Assembly (NCBI GenBank): GCA_963969365.1
Contig: OZ017762.1
Location: 992,001 to 1,056,000, forward strand
Length of the DNA stretch: 64,000 nt
Reading direction: 5' to 3'
DNA from: Asterochloris sp. CNOR1
Lineage: Eukaryota > Chlorophyta > Trebouxiophyceae > Trebouxiales > Trebouxiaceae
Numbering within the stretch: position 1 is the first letter of the stretch; the number at the start of each line of letters is the position of its first letter. Shown here piece by piece: positions 32,215-50,960 of the stretch. Made by a program: the position numbers and the translations under genes. The notes beneath the pieces were generated by a model. The model ran no database searches. It worked only from the letters and a program-made list of their open reading frames with translations, and was not told the origin of the DNA.

Positions 32215-35200
32215 GAAAGTGCAAGACCTTTGGAGGCAAGCTGATCCACCAAATGCAGAACCCATCGGCCTCAAGAGCCTTCATGGGTGGGTGCAGGGTC
32301 ATGTGATGGGTCCTTTCAAAGCTTTTGCATTACTCCATCGAGTCGTCGTCCTGACCTCCTTCCTCGTGCAGATGTTCTGATGCAAGCAGTCAGCGGAGGC
32401 AGCGTCACACAGGCTCATGACGATGTGGAATCACCGAGCCAGTCCAGCGAAGACTCAACAGGTGAGGGCTGCAGAACTGGTGCCTAGAGCCATGGTTGAG
32501 CGTGCATCAACAGCTCTGGCAAGAGAGGGAGGGCCACAGGAGCTGTCCGGGGCGCGCACGCTTGGCGCTTGATGCCCGCCTTGATGGGACATCCAGGTGC
32601 TCCCTGGCGTGCCTTTAGCACTCATTGCTGCAGGTGCTTCAGGGACTGGCCCCAGCTGCAAGCCTGTGCATGCCCAAAGTTCCCTCGAGCTGGCATTAGT
32701 CAGCGCATCTCAGACCATCTTGGCCCTTTTGTGACAGTTCGCTTCAGCCAGTTGCACAGATGTGTTGACTCACCAGCTCTTGCTGCTTAAGGGCTGCTGA
32801 AGAAGGACCCAGTCTCTAGCAGGCCATGAATGTGCCTGCAGGTGCTAGCCCGCTTGTGATGTCCCGCCTGGGCCTGGCAACCCGCCAGCAGGGAGGGGAC
32901 CTGCACAGGAGCTTTGTGGAGGCGCGGCGGGTGCTCGAGAAAGGTAGCCGCCGGCTTTTCTTTTGACCTGCATCTCACACACCTTCATGCCGCTGCTCAG
33001 GGCGTGATGAGTCGCGGGTCGTCCAGTTCGGGGTGGCCTGCATGTTCAGCTGGAGTGCAGGCTGCACTGTAGGTCCGTTGCAGGTCATTGCGTCCCTGGT
33101 GCTGTTCATCGTTGGGCACAGACCTTCACATGAGCTCGGCTAGAATCACATGAACCTGCACATCGTGGGCTCATGTGCCCCGCAGGAAGGGCAAATGCTC
33201 TGCGTTCAGGCCGGTTCCCTGATGGACTGGTGCGCTGCCACGCTGTCCCCCCTGCCCTGCCATCTGCTGCTGCCAGAGTCCCTGCGCGACATCAGTCAAA
33301 GTGCTGCCACCTGAGCACTTGGCCTGTGTTGCAATGCAGTGGCCACCCACATTGCTGCTTCCATCCCGACATTATGGGCCATCCTGTATTGCTGTTGCCC
33401 AGGTCTCGCTGTGTCACGGCAGTCAGCAGGCCCCGACTCACCACAGTGCCCTGTCTTTTTGTATCCATCAGCTCTGGTTGCCAGCCTCCTGCTGCCCTCA
33501 AGTCTGTCGCCCCTGGTCTCCCTGCACGATAAGAGCAGCAAAGCCCAAAGCCACCTCAATTCTTGTGCATGCAGCAGGCCCTCTGATTGCCCTGCCTGTT
33601 CTGTCCCCCACTGCCCTGCATTGCTGCCTGCGCAGAGGCCCAACCACCTCAGGTTTGGCCCCTCTTAGCTCACTGTGGTTATTTAAAGCAGATTTCTTGC
33701 AGAACCATTGCCAGGTGTGCTCTTGCCTAGACTCACCTTCACCAGCACTGACCATCTGCATGTGCGTGCCTGCAGTGCTGTCACCCCAGGTCTCCCTGCG
33801 CGACGGCAGTCGCAAGGCCCAGACCCACCTGAACGCCCTGCATGACCTGCTGAAGAACACAGCAGACCACATCCAACATTCCGACGAGCTCAAGAGCAGG
33901 ATGAGCCCAGAGGAGTGGGGTGAGTGGAGGGCAATGTTGAGCAATGACTGTGGGTTCAGGGTCCTGGAGCGCCCTTGGGGCTACAGCCTGCAGGGGAACA
34001 GGCATGGGCGTGGGTTAAGACCTCTGTTGGAGCACAGGGTCTGACGAGCCTCGAGGAGGGGGTAAAAGTAGAGGGCTATTGGACATTGATATCGAGCTAC
34101 GGGGCTGTACACAAATTTGGGCTGCAGTCAGTGGTCAGACAACCTTGAAGGAGTCAGGTGAGCACATGGGCACAGTTGTGTGCAGAGTCAGTGCCTCAGG
34201 TGCTGGCAGACTGCCTGATGGCTCCAAAATGGCTCTGTGGACAAATTTGGCTGTAATGTGTTTTGACGATGTAGAGCTGACACACAAGCATTCACTTTTG
34301 CAGAGGCAGAGCGGCAGGCGCTGGCAGATGGCCTGAAGCCGCCTTGTGGAACAGTGTCTGCCCCAAAGTCCCTAAATGTCACTCCTTTGATGTCTGGCAT
34401 GCTGTGCCTGCAGAGTCGGAGCGTCAGGTGCTGGCAGACTGCTTGAAGTGGCTTCAGGGCACCCAGGCGCTGGTGGGGGAGGCTCTGGCAGCGGTGGCCG
34501 ACATCAAGGCCCGCGATGCACAGGGGGTGCCCATGCCCGAGTGGACCGCTGTGGTGCAGGGCCTGGTGGGGCAGTTCAAGGGCATGGAGCAGGTAAGCAC
34601 CTCGTACTCAGTTGAAAGGGGTGCTGTCTGTGGTGGCAGCAGTGTGCAGGGCAGGCAAAGCCTGGAGAACAATGGGCAGTAGTCTGCTTGAGAGAATGGG
34701 CTGCATCCCGCGTGGACAGCTGCAGTGGTTGGTTGCAGACTGTGGTGAGGCAATACAAGGAAATGGACCAGGCAAGCCTTGCTGTTTGGGCTGGCAAGCG
34801 TTTGCGCACTTTGCAGTGGGTGGTCTGCACCAGAGGCATGCTGATGCGTGGGGGGAGCGGTGTAGAAGGTCGTGGGGCAGTGCAAGGGCATGTGATTTGT
34901 TCTTTGCCGTCTGCATGGCCTGTAAAGTCCATTGGCTGCAGTGCAAAGATGCAGGGCCAGGGCTAGTGGCCGCTTTGCAGGTGATGCCCTGCCTGCAGAT
35001 GATGCAGCAGAGATCCCAGGCCTGGGCTTAATTGCTCGTGCCACTAGCCTGCACCCACTCAACGACTCTTGTCGCCTGCGCATTGGGGAGGGAATGACAG
35101 CACAGCAGTTGATGTAAAAACGCTAACCTCCTTCAAACGTGTCTGCCTGCGTTGATACATCAGGGGTAAACAAGGCCCTAACACACAAGTCAGATCATGC

Positions 35201-35505
35201 TTGAATCTGTGACATGCGTGTTCAGCCTGCATGTTGCCAGAGATGCTTGCCGGTGCACCGGCAACAAGACGCTCCTGAAAAGCTGGCTTGTCTATGAGTG
35301 CCCAGACCCCTATCTACAAAGCAAAAATTCATGCCCGCAGGTGATGCAGCAGGGGCAGACGCTGACGGCCCAGAAGAGGAACGCCAGCAGCGGCAGCCTG
35401 GACTCAGACACAACGCAGGGGCACATTCACAAGATCCGGTGTCTGCCCGCCTCCAGATCGCGCCTTTCCTACAGCCAGCACTGGGCCAACAAGATAGCAC
35501 TGTGA
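32215..35505 (+). CDS. Unassigned predicted helical protein; 5' end unresolved
   Basis: No family recognised. Exons with fully consistent phases are about 32215-32286 (TFGGKLIHQMQNPSASRAFM), 32372-32461 (SGGSVTQAHDDVESPSQSSE), 32842-32943 (MSRLGLATRQQGGDLHRSFV), 33001-33068, 33790-33919 (LNALHDLLKNTADHIQHSDE), 34414-34592 (LADCLKWLQGTQALVGEALA, VVQGLVGQFKGMEQ) and 35341-35505, ending at a stop. The middle is mostly amphipathic helix and the ends are Ser/Asp-rich. No signal peptide or membrane segment is visible in the supported part. The first exon is missing from the model. It converges with the AFG2 gene. Two of its exons have clear degraded copies in the adjoining introns. Confidence 0.6.
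33390..33830 (+). repeat. Three versions of one exon start; two are degraded
   Basis: The coding exon at 33790 starts GTCTCCCTGCGCGACGGCAG (VSLRDGSRKAQTHLNAL). Upstream in the same intron are GTCTCCCTGCACGATAAGAG at about 33517 (VSLHDKSSKAQSHLNS) and GTCTCGCTGTGTCACGGCAG at about 33402 (VSLCHGSQQAPTHHSALS). Each follows a CAG-type acceptor. The two upstream copies lose the frame soon after. Confidence 0.85.
34180..34450 (+). repeat. Two degraded copies preceding the exon at 34414
   Basis: The exon start at 34414 (AGTCGGAGCGTCAGGTGCTG then GCAGACTGC, encoding SERQVLADC) is preceded by AGGCAGAGCGGCAGGCGCTG then GCAGATGGC at about 34302 and by AGTCAGTGCCTCAGGTGCTG then GCAGACTGC at about 34184. 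All follow a TGCAG or TGCAG-like acceptor. The spacing is about 115 bp. Confidence 0.85.
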
Positions 35506-36503
35506 GGAGCTCACAAGCTGCTCACTGCCAGGCTCACCGTCAGCCATTGGGCTGACAGCAGCCAAATCTAGTGCGTTTATAGAGGCGGTCTGGTTCCCCA
35601 CAGAGTTCTCCTAGCAGAGGCTGGCCCCTGACCTGATAACATCCGAGACATCCCCTGCAATATTCCCTATATGATGGTGGCAGCGGCAGAGAGGGGCTGG
35701 GACCCATTGTGGCTGTCTGCCCCATTCATCAAGCCTGGTCCTTCCCATGCCTGACCCCCTGTGCTGTGCACAACGGCGGGCACGTTTCATGGCAATCAGC
35801 CCCAACCACGTCCTACACGCCCCTGGTGCTGACGTCCATGAGGTTACATGTCATTCAGTGTTTTAGCTATGCATCTTCCAGTCTGAGCAGACTGAGGGAG
35901 CCAGCCCTTGTTGTCAACAAGCTCCTGTTGGTACTGTGTCTGTGGCATGGCCAGCATGCCACGCTATAGCCCCTCCGGACACCATCGGACGCATGCACTT
36001 CCAGCTTCAGACTGTACAGTAGCGCCAAGCTTTTGAAGTTTCAGTGTTTCATGACATTCTGTTTGCTTTGAGACCCTTTCATGTAATACTAGCAGGCCAG
36101 TCAAGTATCTGTATAGTGGCTGGTAGAGATTACATAGCACAGCCCTTATCTCATTAGAACAGACGGCACATTGCAGCAGCTTTGAGCTTGGGTAGGCAGT
36201 CTAGAAGGACATGGCTTGAACAGTCACCAAGCAGTTCATCATCAGCATTGAGGTTGTCAACCCTGCTGGCGGCTCACCACAATTGCTTGTCACTGTCAGC
36301 AGGGACCTCGACTACCCCAAGCTCTGCTGCCTTTACGCTCAGCAGTGGGCAGGGCTGGCCACTGGCCATTGCTGAAGGCTGCTACTGCAGCCAGTTCCTC
36401 TCCAAGACCGTAGCAAAGTTCCCCTGTTCCACTGATTGCCCCGCAACAATCCTGCTGCTCAAGCTGACTTAGGTCTTTGATCTCTGCCTCTTCACCTTTA
36501 ACT
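35506..36503. other. Convergent 3' region, nothing recognised
   Basis: This is about 1 kb between the stop of the unassigned plus-strand gene and the stop of the AFG2 gene. It is locally AT-richer (36000-36200) than the rest of the window, as expected of 3' UTR or spacer. I see no RNA gene, repeat or open frame with family resemblance. Confidence 0.5.
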
Positions 36504-42980
<6,477 letters not shown>

Positions 42981-43628
42981 TGGGCTGCCCAGGCGAGCAC
43001 TCTCGTATCTGAATCACTTCACTTCCGTATGCACGTGCTGAAGCGTTGCCACAAGTCCTAGGAAGGCTTGTGTGGCACTCCTCAGGCCATCGCAGTAGTC
43101 TCTGCTGATCAGATTGCAAGATTCCCTGCACAGCATCACGCAGCACCTTGGCTAACCCAGACCGCCTGTCTGCAGATTGACACATGCTCTCTCAAGGACT
43201 TGAAATCCCACCCAGCCCCGCAGAAGCCTGCATCTGTTCCTCCGGAAAACCTTGGGGCGGTTGCATCTGGCCCCAGCAAGAGGCATTTTGTACTTGAGTC
43301 CTTGCTTGCCCTGGTGAGTGTGTGGTCTTGGTCTCTGGTGCCTGCACTGCATTAATCTTCAACCATTCTGTTGGTTGCTTTGTGATTTTGCCCCCCGAAT
43401 GATGCCTGTTGCCTGTCATCACAGCCATGTTGCACCAGTTGGGGCACCTTCACGAAGCACAAAGGGATGAACTGCTGCTGCCTGCAGACCCAGTCAGATT
43501 CCTGCTGACACAGAGCAGCGGTGGCTGATCCAGGCCCCTTCTTTCTTGCTCCAACCACAGGCTGTTGGTGTTTGCGGCACTGACTTGGCCTGGGCCAGCA
43601 CAGCCTGAGCAGTTGGGCTCAAGGCTCG
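42981..43628. promoter_or_regulatory. Divergent start region, AFG2 (minus) and CCCH gene (plus)
   Basis: The interval holds the putative 5' parts of both genes. A plus-strand open stretch at about 43190-43318 (CSLKDLKSHPAPQKPASVPP, RHFVLESLLALV) ends at a GTGAGTG donor and may be an upstream exon of the CCCH gene. A minus-strand open stretch at 43160-42990 may hold the AFG2 5' exon. No core promoter motif was recognised. Confidence 0.35.
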
Positions 43629-46600
43629 ATGCCTTACATGCACAGCGCAGGCTCCTCCCCTGACCTACGGCTCAGCCCAAAGCAGCAGATCTGCTTCGAT
43701 TTCACCAAGGGCCTGTGCTCAAGGTGAACTGGGGCACGCAGGCAGGCCGCCTGTAGGATGCTCCAGCTGTTGTGCACAGGCATGCGGTTGCCCCGTTGCA
43801 CATCTGAATTGGACATCAACCGGCATTGCAGAGGAGACTGCTAGCTGCCCATACTGCACGGCCTGGGTGGCACAATTGCTCCCTGCCTCAGTTCTGCAGC
43901 CGCCAGGCCAGCATTGCCAGCAAGAGCAACGCTGCTGATGGCGTGATGCCTTTTCTGCCAGTTCAGCACATGTGCATGCAGCACAGCTCATGAGAACAAA
44001 CCGTCCCATGGTTTGCATGGCTGCAGGGGGTCAAGCTGCCGCTACAGCCATGACCTGGCCCTCATTGTCAGCGTGAACAGCCAGGAGCGGGGCATCTGCT
44101 TTGACTTCCTGAGGGGACAGTGCAACCGAGGGCTGCTGTGCAGATTCAGCCATGACCTGTCGGGCATCGTGGCGCAGCAGAGCGAGGTGAGGCTGTTGAT
44201 AGGCCAACAGCGGAGAGTGGGCATCACCCCCCTGCCTTTGTCCTCAGCACCGCCTGTGCAGGTTTATTGACAATCACCCTCTGCCTCTGCATGCTGCTGG
44301 CGTTGTTCAGCCCCAGCACTGGAGACTGAGCGCTGGCTGCCCTTTCCCGCTGTGCATCTGGCTTGGCACTGCCAGCCATGCACTGCAAATGCTAGTACTC
44401 CTGAGGCTTGACAGGGCACTGTGTGTCTTGCTTGGGATGTGGCTTGACACTGCCACCCATTGGGGACCTGTGTGGCCCTCCTCAGTCTGGCACAGCTGTG
44501 CTCGGGGCTTGGCCTGTCTGGCTTGTGCAAGGCTGGCTCGACACTGCCACCCACTGGTTGTGACATGCTCATCAGACAGTGCTGGGTCTCCAAGGTCTCA
44601 CTGCATGTCCAGCTTGACGAGCAGCATCCAAGATCAGGTCATAATTTGGTGCTGCTGTCCAGTCGCTGAGGGGCAAGGCTGTGGGCACCTCTTGATGTGG
44701 TGGCTCTTGCCTGGATGGGGCTTGCCCAAGCTGCATGGCCATCAAGCTGCATGGCCCTGTGCTCTGCTGATACACTTGCTGCACAAGTTTTTGATGCTAA
44801 CCAGGTGTTTTGCTGTGCCCTGACCTGGCTGCGTCATATGGCATGGCCTGACCTGCTCTGGTGCCATCCCAGGAGATCGCCAAGTCCAACGCGCCCATCT
44901 GCTACGACTTTGTCAAGGGGGTCTGCGTGCGCGGGGCCAACTGCCGCTACAGCCATGACCTGCGCTGCATCATCCACGCGGGCAAGAAGGCGGCCTCAGG
45001 GACCGGCAACATCTGCTACGATTTTGCCAAGTGAGCCCTTGTGTGTAGCTGGAAGCAGTGCACCTGCCTTGTGTGTGTGTGTCCAGGGTGATGGCTGCAT
45101 GTCACAGGAATCCCTGCCTGCAGGCTGGGAGGCTGGTGCACCTGTGCTGCAGGCTTCTGGGGTGCTGCCATCTGCAGGGACGTCTTGCCTAGCAAGCCCC
45201 TGCGTGATGCTTGGAGGGGGGCAGCTGCCTTGCATGCTTCTAGGGTGCTGACACCTGCCGTCACTTTATGGAAAGGGCCCCAGCCTGCAGCCTATGCCTC
45301 GAGTGATTCACCTCTAAAAGGCAGCACCGTGGAAGTGGTTGCAAGTGCATGGCAAGCAGGCAGCAGCTGCCCTGCATACCATGGTGCGGTGGGCTCTGTC
45401 CTGCTGCGAGGCACAGGCTCTCGCCATTGCTCAGGGGCGCGTGCCTCCTGCCCCATGTGCCACAGAGGTGCGCCGTGATCACCTGGTGCTGCACAGGGTC
45501 TGGACGGCTTCCGAGCCGTACGATGTTCGCTGTGCTTATGATGCAAACACTCCCTTGCCTGCAGGGGTCGCTGCATACGGGGTCTGAGCTGTCGCTACTC
45601 GCACGACCTGCCCCAGCAGCAGCACAGCCTGCCCACCCCCCTCATCCCGGCGGTGTCAGACGTGGCACATGCAGCCGCCACTGCAGCTGCACGCGACGCC
45701 GCAGCAGCGGCCGCAGCTGGGCTGTACGCCAGCTACAGTCCTCCGCACCCCATGCAAAGGTGGGGCTGTGCTCTGGCTTGCTGGGCATGTGAGGCACCTA
45801 GCTGTAGGCCAACTACAGTCCCTGCACCCCATGCACAGATGGGCTGGCCCATCTGCATGGGGGGCGCCTGTACTGTGGGCCAGCTGCAGCAGCAAGACCT
45901 GCAGGCACCGTGTCTAGCTCCTTCTCTGCCCATCTGCCCAAAGGAGGGGTCACTGCCTCGGCCTGGTCTCTGTGCCTCAGCCTGCTGTACAGTGCTCAAG
46001 ACTCCTCCTGTCTGTACTGCTTATCAAGATGCCAGAGGCTGCTGCCTTTGCTAAATGCCCCAGGCTCTGGCGCCACAGTGCAAAACAATAGTCCAAGCTG
46101 GCCCGTCTTGTTCCAAAACAAATCAACTTATTCACCATGTAGAGACCATTCTTACCACACAGGCTCCCTTGTGCTCTCCCAGGCTTCCTGCACACCCCCA
46201 GCGGCCTTTGGCCAACCTCTCAACAACAGCATTGTGATGCAGGGACCCTCACTCCCCTCTGTGCACCTTATCATTTCCAGTACACAGCTGCTGTCGCCAA
46301 CACCCACATCAGTGTCACTGTGCGGCAGGGGCCATCACCAGTTTCTGTGCCCATGCCAATCGTACACGCACAAACCTAGCATCCTCTTGCTCAATTTCAT
46401 CGCTGTTCGCTGTGGTGCAGGGACCCACCCCTCCAGCACACAGACAACTTTGGGCGCAGCATTCCCCCGTCTCTGGTGGCAGCCGCGCTCCAGCAGCAGC
46501 AGCACGCCGTGCAGCAGCAGCAGCAGCACCACCACCACCAGCAGACCATGTCCCAGGCTGCCACTGACGAGCTGGGAAGCATCCTCAGCGGCCTGGGCAT

Positions 46601-49010
46601 GCGCCCGACCATGAGTGGAGAGGATCTGGACCTGCCTGCTGGGTGAGCTCCTGCTGTTGTAAGCGTGTGCCTGGTGTAGGCTGGACCAACCTGCAGTTAC
46701 AGCTGGTGTCCGCGAGACCATAAGAGTAAGCAGCATGCCAGGCACCTGAACCTCACTGAGATTCAGATGTGCGATTCCAGGTCCAGCTGGAAGTCCCTTG
46801 CTGTGCAACCAGCAACCCCTTGTGAGGTCTTGAGGTGTAGGGGCTGAGTACCTGATCCCAGCGTGCTCAAGACCTATCCTTTCTGTGTAGCCCGACTTTT
46901 AACACCAAACATGCCTTGTCAGCCGTCGTGACTGCTGCTCTGCAGGTGCTCCCCCCACAGCCACATGGGCGCTGACTCCCTGGCTGGGGGAAGTCCCCTG
47001 GCCATGACAGACACCCCCTGGGGCCACTCGGGCATGAGCAGTCGCACAGGCAGCCTGGGAGGCAGCCCTCAGATGAGCCGCACCTTTGATGCCTGGCCGC
47101 CGCAGGTGAGCGCCGCTGCAAGCTAGGCGGGCTGTGCCAAGGCGCAATTAGTGGAGTGGGGCCCACCGCCTTGCCTGCAGCTGTTTCTGTCCATTGTGCT
47201 GCAGTCAAAGAACAAAGCTGCCACTTGATGTCTGACAAAAATGTGCTGCCACTTGATGTCTGACTGGCTTTCGTCAATGCAGCTGTCAGCGCACACTGAA
47301 GATCATCTCATGAGCAGAAGAACATGCTCCTCCTGGCCCCCCCAGTGTCGTAATCACCTGCCAAAGTCTGTTTAGCAGTGCATTGCATGAACTCTGAGCC
47401 CCCTGGGGCCTGATCTTGCCGTCCTTTGAAGGACTGTCAGCATCAGCCACCACTTGACGAAGCTGTTGATTTCAGGCAGCCTCTTGCTTCTTGCAGACGA
47501 GAACCAATGCCGTGCCTGCCGCCCCTGCAGGCTCAGTCCAGTGGCCTCTCAGCCCACAGCAGCGGCCTGTTTGGCGGGTCCACGCTGCCCAGCCCCGAGC
47601 ACGCCGCAGCGGATCAGGAGAACTGCCAGATGCACCTGTCTCTGAGAGAGGCCCTGCTGTCCCAGCTACAGCAGCACTACCCGCAGCCCCGGCAGCCCAT
47701 AGCTAGGGCCGACAGCGACATGGGCAAGGGTGGCAGCGACATGGGGGCCATAGGCAGCAGGCTGCCCTTTGAGGGTGCCCCGCAGCAGCTGAGGGGCCCC
47801 AGCCCCCACGAGACCTTCCGGGGGGCCAGCCCCAGCCTAGAGCGGCCCCCACCAGGCAGGGCGGGGCTGGGCGCTGGTCGGGAGCAGCAGGCCGAGGCCC
47901 AGCAGCAGCCGCAGCAGGTGGAGGGTGATGGCGGCTACATGGAGGCCTGGCGCCAGATGCTGCACCGGCAGGCCAGCGAGGGGGACCCCGGTCCCAGCAG
48001 CACGTGAGCCTGTGCCCTTGAATCTGTGCTTTAACTGGACACAAGGCTGCCATTACACCTGGCTACCTCTGCAGCCAACCCTAACCCCCTTCAGGCTCAG
48101 CAAGCATCATACTGTGCAGGTTGAAAACACTGCACTGGCAGCTGAGAGCGTAAACGCATTTCTGATGCCCTACTGAGCCTAGTACTGAACCCCTGCAGGA
48201 ACCCGCATGCGACCCAGTACAGCACGGCAGGGCTGAACACTTCAGCAGCAGGCGAGCAGCTGGCACATGCAAGGCTCCCATCAGTAAGGGTGAGTCACAA
48301 AACTTAGAGATTCCCTACAGCATCCTGAAGGAGGGGTTCGTCCTCTGTATGTCATAAAGCATTCTGCTGTTCTGTTGGCATGCTTCTCATTGTTTTAAGG
48401 TATCGGGCTGTCAACCTGTGACAGCTGGTGCAGCTCACCCTCACAATGAGCATTGTGCATGACGCCTCCAAAATGCAGCACTGCCCACAGAGCCTGGCAC
48501 TCCGCCTGCAGACAATCCTGTATGTGGCAGAGCGTCCTGTGCTGCGAGCCACTTCTTAAGCCAATAATGTGTGACACTGAACTTCTCTGCACAAGTCATC
48601 CCTGTCTCCAGCGTCACGTACCCATGCTGCTCTGCTCGCCAAGCCTGTCGCCCTGCGTGCAGACAACGCTGCCGCTGGGCTACAACCCAGCAGCTGAGCT
48701 GTGGGGCATGCAGGGCAGCTCCCCACTGTCGGCCTACAGTGTGGCTCACCTGGCAGATGACAAGCCCGCCGTGCTGCCCCACCCCGCCTCAGGCGCTGGC
48801 AGGCTGCCCTCCCTCAATGGGTGCTCCCCATCAGCGGTCAACAGCGGCATGTGCGGTGGGGCGCGCCGGCCACACCAGCAGCAGCACCTGGAGAAGGCCG
48901 GGAGCTCCAATGCATCCACGCAGGGGGATGAAATGCTGGAGGGCTGCAGCCCAAGGAGTGAGGACTCCCAGCAGCTGATTTTGTGCAAGCAGATTTGGCA
49001 GAACAGCTGA
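43629..49010 (+). CDS. CCCH zinc-finger RNA-binding protein with four fingers
   Basis: Four C-x7-C-x5-C-x3-H fingers, probably binding RNA. Finger 1 is split by an intron (ICFDFTKGLCS, 43690-43723; RGSSCRYSHDL, from 44029). Finger 2 is at about 44093-44155 (ICFDFLRGQCNRGLLCRFSH). Finger 3 is at about 44900-44965 (ICYDFVKGVCVRGANCRYSH). Finger 4 is split (ICYDFAK at about 45011-45030; GRCIRGLSCRYSHDL from about 45566). The remainder is low-complexity: an Ala run (45660-45720), a Gln/His run with AATDELGSILSGLGMRPTM (46427-46642), a Ser/Gly segment (about 46947-47106), a Gln/Pro segment (about 47496-48003) and a C-terminal exon 48620-49010. ATG 43629 (MPYMHSAGSSPDLRLSP) is the first ATG in frame with finger 1, but an upstream exon near 43.2-43.3 kb is possible. 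The nearly identical finger spacing suggests internal duplication. The specific orthologue is not identified. Confidence 0.82.
44350..44580 (+). repeat. Three related segments in a CCCH-gene intron
   Basis: GGCTTGGCACTGCCAGCCAT (about 44360), GGCTTGACACTGCCACCCAT (about 44441) and GGCTCGACACTGCCACCCAC (about 44533) repeat with about 80-90 bp spacing. None continues an open frame of the gene. Confidence 0.65.
45790..45900 (+). repeat. Degraded copy of the CCCH exon end at 45720-45761
   Basis: The exon end GCTGTACGCCAGCTACAGTC then CTCCGCACCCCATGCAAAGG recurs about 80 bp downstream as GCTGTAGGCCAACTACAGTC then CCTGCACCCCATGCACAGAT. A fainter third version, CTGTACTGTGGGCCAGCTGC, lies near 45870. 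Both follow the donor. Confidence 0.8.
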
Positions 49011-49706
49011 ACCCCACACGTGAGGCGGTCCTCTCTTGCATCCATTTGACCAGCAGCCAGATTCTTGGGCTTGGCGGCCTGGCAGAGAATGCCCGTCTGC
49101 CTTGGGGCTGCACACCCTTGCCAGGCCACATAAGTCAGTAGCAGCGTGCCCGCCGTCTCATTGCGTTGAGCACCAGTTGTCCAGTATGTCAAGCAAGCAG
49201 CTGATCACCTTGCAATTGTGGACAGCAGGAGAAGACTCAAAAATGAATCCAGAAGCGATGATTGAGTGTATTGCAGCAGCTGTTCCGCTTTTGTCTTCAC
49301 ACTTTGCATGTCCCCACAGCAGCATTTTGATCCAGCATTTATTGTTCTCAAGCAGAGTTGAGTACTGATTGAACAGTCAAAAGTAATTATGCCACTGGAT
49401 GCAACCTGGGAAGGACATAAGCCAAGACGAGACTCCAGGGCAGCAAGCAGACTGCATACTGTGTTGCTTTCAAGCACTGCTGACAACATGTGCATCTCAC
49501 AAGGCGGGGCCAAGGGTTCTGGTCGCATTTTATGGGAGCTGTCATGCGACAAGGTGCATCAGAAACAGCGCTGTGCCATCTCATGCACTTGACAGGGCTT
49601 CCCTTACAGAGCTGTGAGGCTCCAGATGCGGCTGGTCAAGCAGACATCTGCCAGGCCGCCAGGTTCAGCGTGGTGCCTTGCACGCTGCCACCAGCGCTGC
49701 ATGTCA
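49011..49706. other. Convergent 3' region, nothing recognised
   Basis: About 0.7 kb between the stop codons of the CCCH gene and the bPH-domain gene, with some AT-rich stretches (49220-49390). No RNA gene, repeat array or supported reading frame was seen. Confidence 0.5.
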
Positions 49707-50960
49707 CTATGCAAAGCCCTTGCTCTTAGGGCGCTTGGCCTGCGTGTCCAGGCTGGGAGTCCCTGCCAGAGCCTGCTTACGCTCCAGGATGTACTTCTTC
49801 AGCTCCATGAACTTGGGTAGGCTGCGCAGCTCTATCTTGTCGCCGTTGCGCAGCTCAACCACCACATCGCCGTAGAGACCAAGCGCCCGGCCCACTGTAC
49901 GCACATCCTTCACTTCCTGGTAGGCTGCATCGAGCTGCTCATCTGCAAGCAGGGTAGCTGCAATGCTCAGGATGATCTGCTCAGCAAACATTGCTGGATG
50001 TTGCAGTACGAGCAGCAGAGAGGCTGTGTATAGCTGCTTGTTTGCAGGGGCAGTGCTGCCCAGACCACAGCGGGCATGCAGGCAGGCAGGTGCTTGTCTG
50101 CAACCTGGTTGCAGCAGAGGCAAGCTCTTCAGAAGAATGCCGTTACACAGCCTTGAGCTAGCGTGGCAGTGCAGGGCTCACTTTTCCATGGTGCACTTGT
50201 GATCACCGATAGGCGTTTGTCTGTGAACCTGCAGGCACAAGGGGATCATTATGCTGCAGACACTCTGACTGCCCTGCTGCATCTATTCAAAGTTCTCACT
50301 GCATCAGGGGGTAGACCCCACCCTGCAGTGTCAGGGCGGGCTGGACAGCGCAAAGCACCGGAGAGGGAAGGGCACTCAACGCAGCAAGGTCACTCACTTG
50401 TACTTCACAAAAGCAGCTCTGCTGATGGCTGCAATCGTCAGGGGCAGCCACAATATGGTGGCTGCCAATACTACATTAAATGCCAGATCGCCCCTGTGCG
50501 GGGGCGACTCGAAGTGCATGGTCTCCCCTGAAAAATCATACCTCTTTCCGCCTGCAAGAGAACCAACTTTGACAGCAGCAGGCTTGGGGTGCAGCTTATG
50601 AAGAAAGGCACCATAATATGCTGGCAGATGTGGACTTGAGGAAACAATGCAGTGCATTCCTGCCAAAGTGGCTCCTGTCAACAAAGTCTGCACTCAGGCT
50701 TTGCACATGAAATGCCTTTGGTGTCCAGGCAGCAGGTGACAAAGTACTACATATCTACCTGACTTGGCAATGTCAGTGGCATCCCCTGCGCTAGACTGCT
50801 TTGGTTGCTGCGGCGCCTTGCCCCGCCTTGCCTGCCCTTTGCCCTTTGTGAGCCTGGCCAGCCTCTTCTCAAACTGGTCTGGATTCTCATTGTCCTCAGC
50901 TGCAATAAGATATTGTTGCATCTTAGCCTGGCCATTCAGTGAGTCTTTTCTGGGACCCAT
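49707..50960 (-). CDS. Membrane protein with a bacterial-PH-like (DUF304-type) domain
   Basis: Four exons with consistent phases: 50960-50759, 50551-50398, 50228-50182 and 49942-49707, about 210 residues. The start is ATG 50960 (MGPRKDSLNGQAKMQQYLIA). The N-terminal part is charged, with a basic KGKGQARRGKAPQQ stretch. One hydrophobic segment (VVLAATILWLPLTIAAISRA) is followed by the PH-like strand pattern YKFTDKRLSVITSAPW, AAYQEVKDVRTVGRALGLYG and DVVVELRNGDKIELRSLPKF, and a basic tail (DTQAKRPKSKGFA). The FTDKRL and Y-x-EVKDVR signatures match the bPH (YdbT/DUF304) fold that occurs in cyanobacterial and plant membrane proteins. The location (plastid or other membrane) cannot be decided from the sequence. 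The function is unknown. Confidence 0.75.

Noticed and set aside
45650-45720. Alanine-coding run as a microsatellite
   Set aside because: The GCx codons vary (GCC, GCA, GCT, GCG), so this is a protein-level low-complexity tract and not a slipped DNA repeat.
46335-46808. Minus-strand frame with a run of Trp/Cys/Leu
   Set aside because: It is the antisense of the CAG/CAC-rich Gln/His exon of the CCCH gene.
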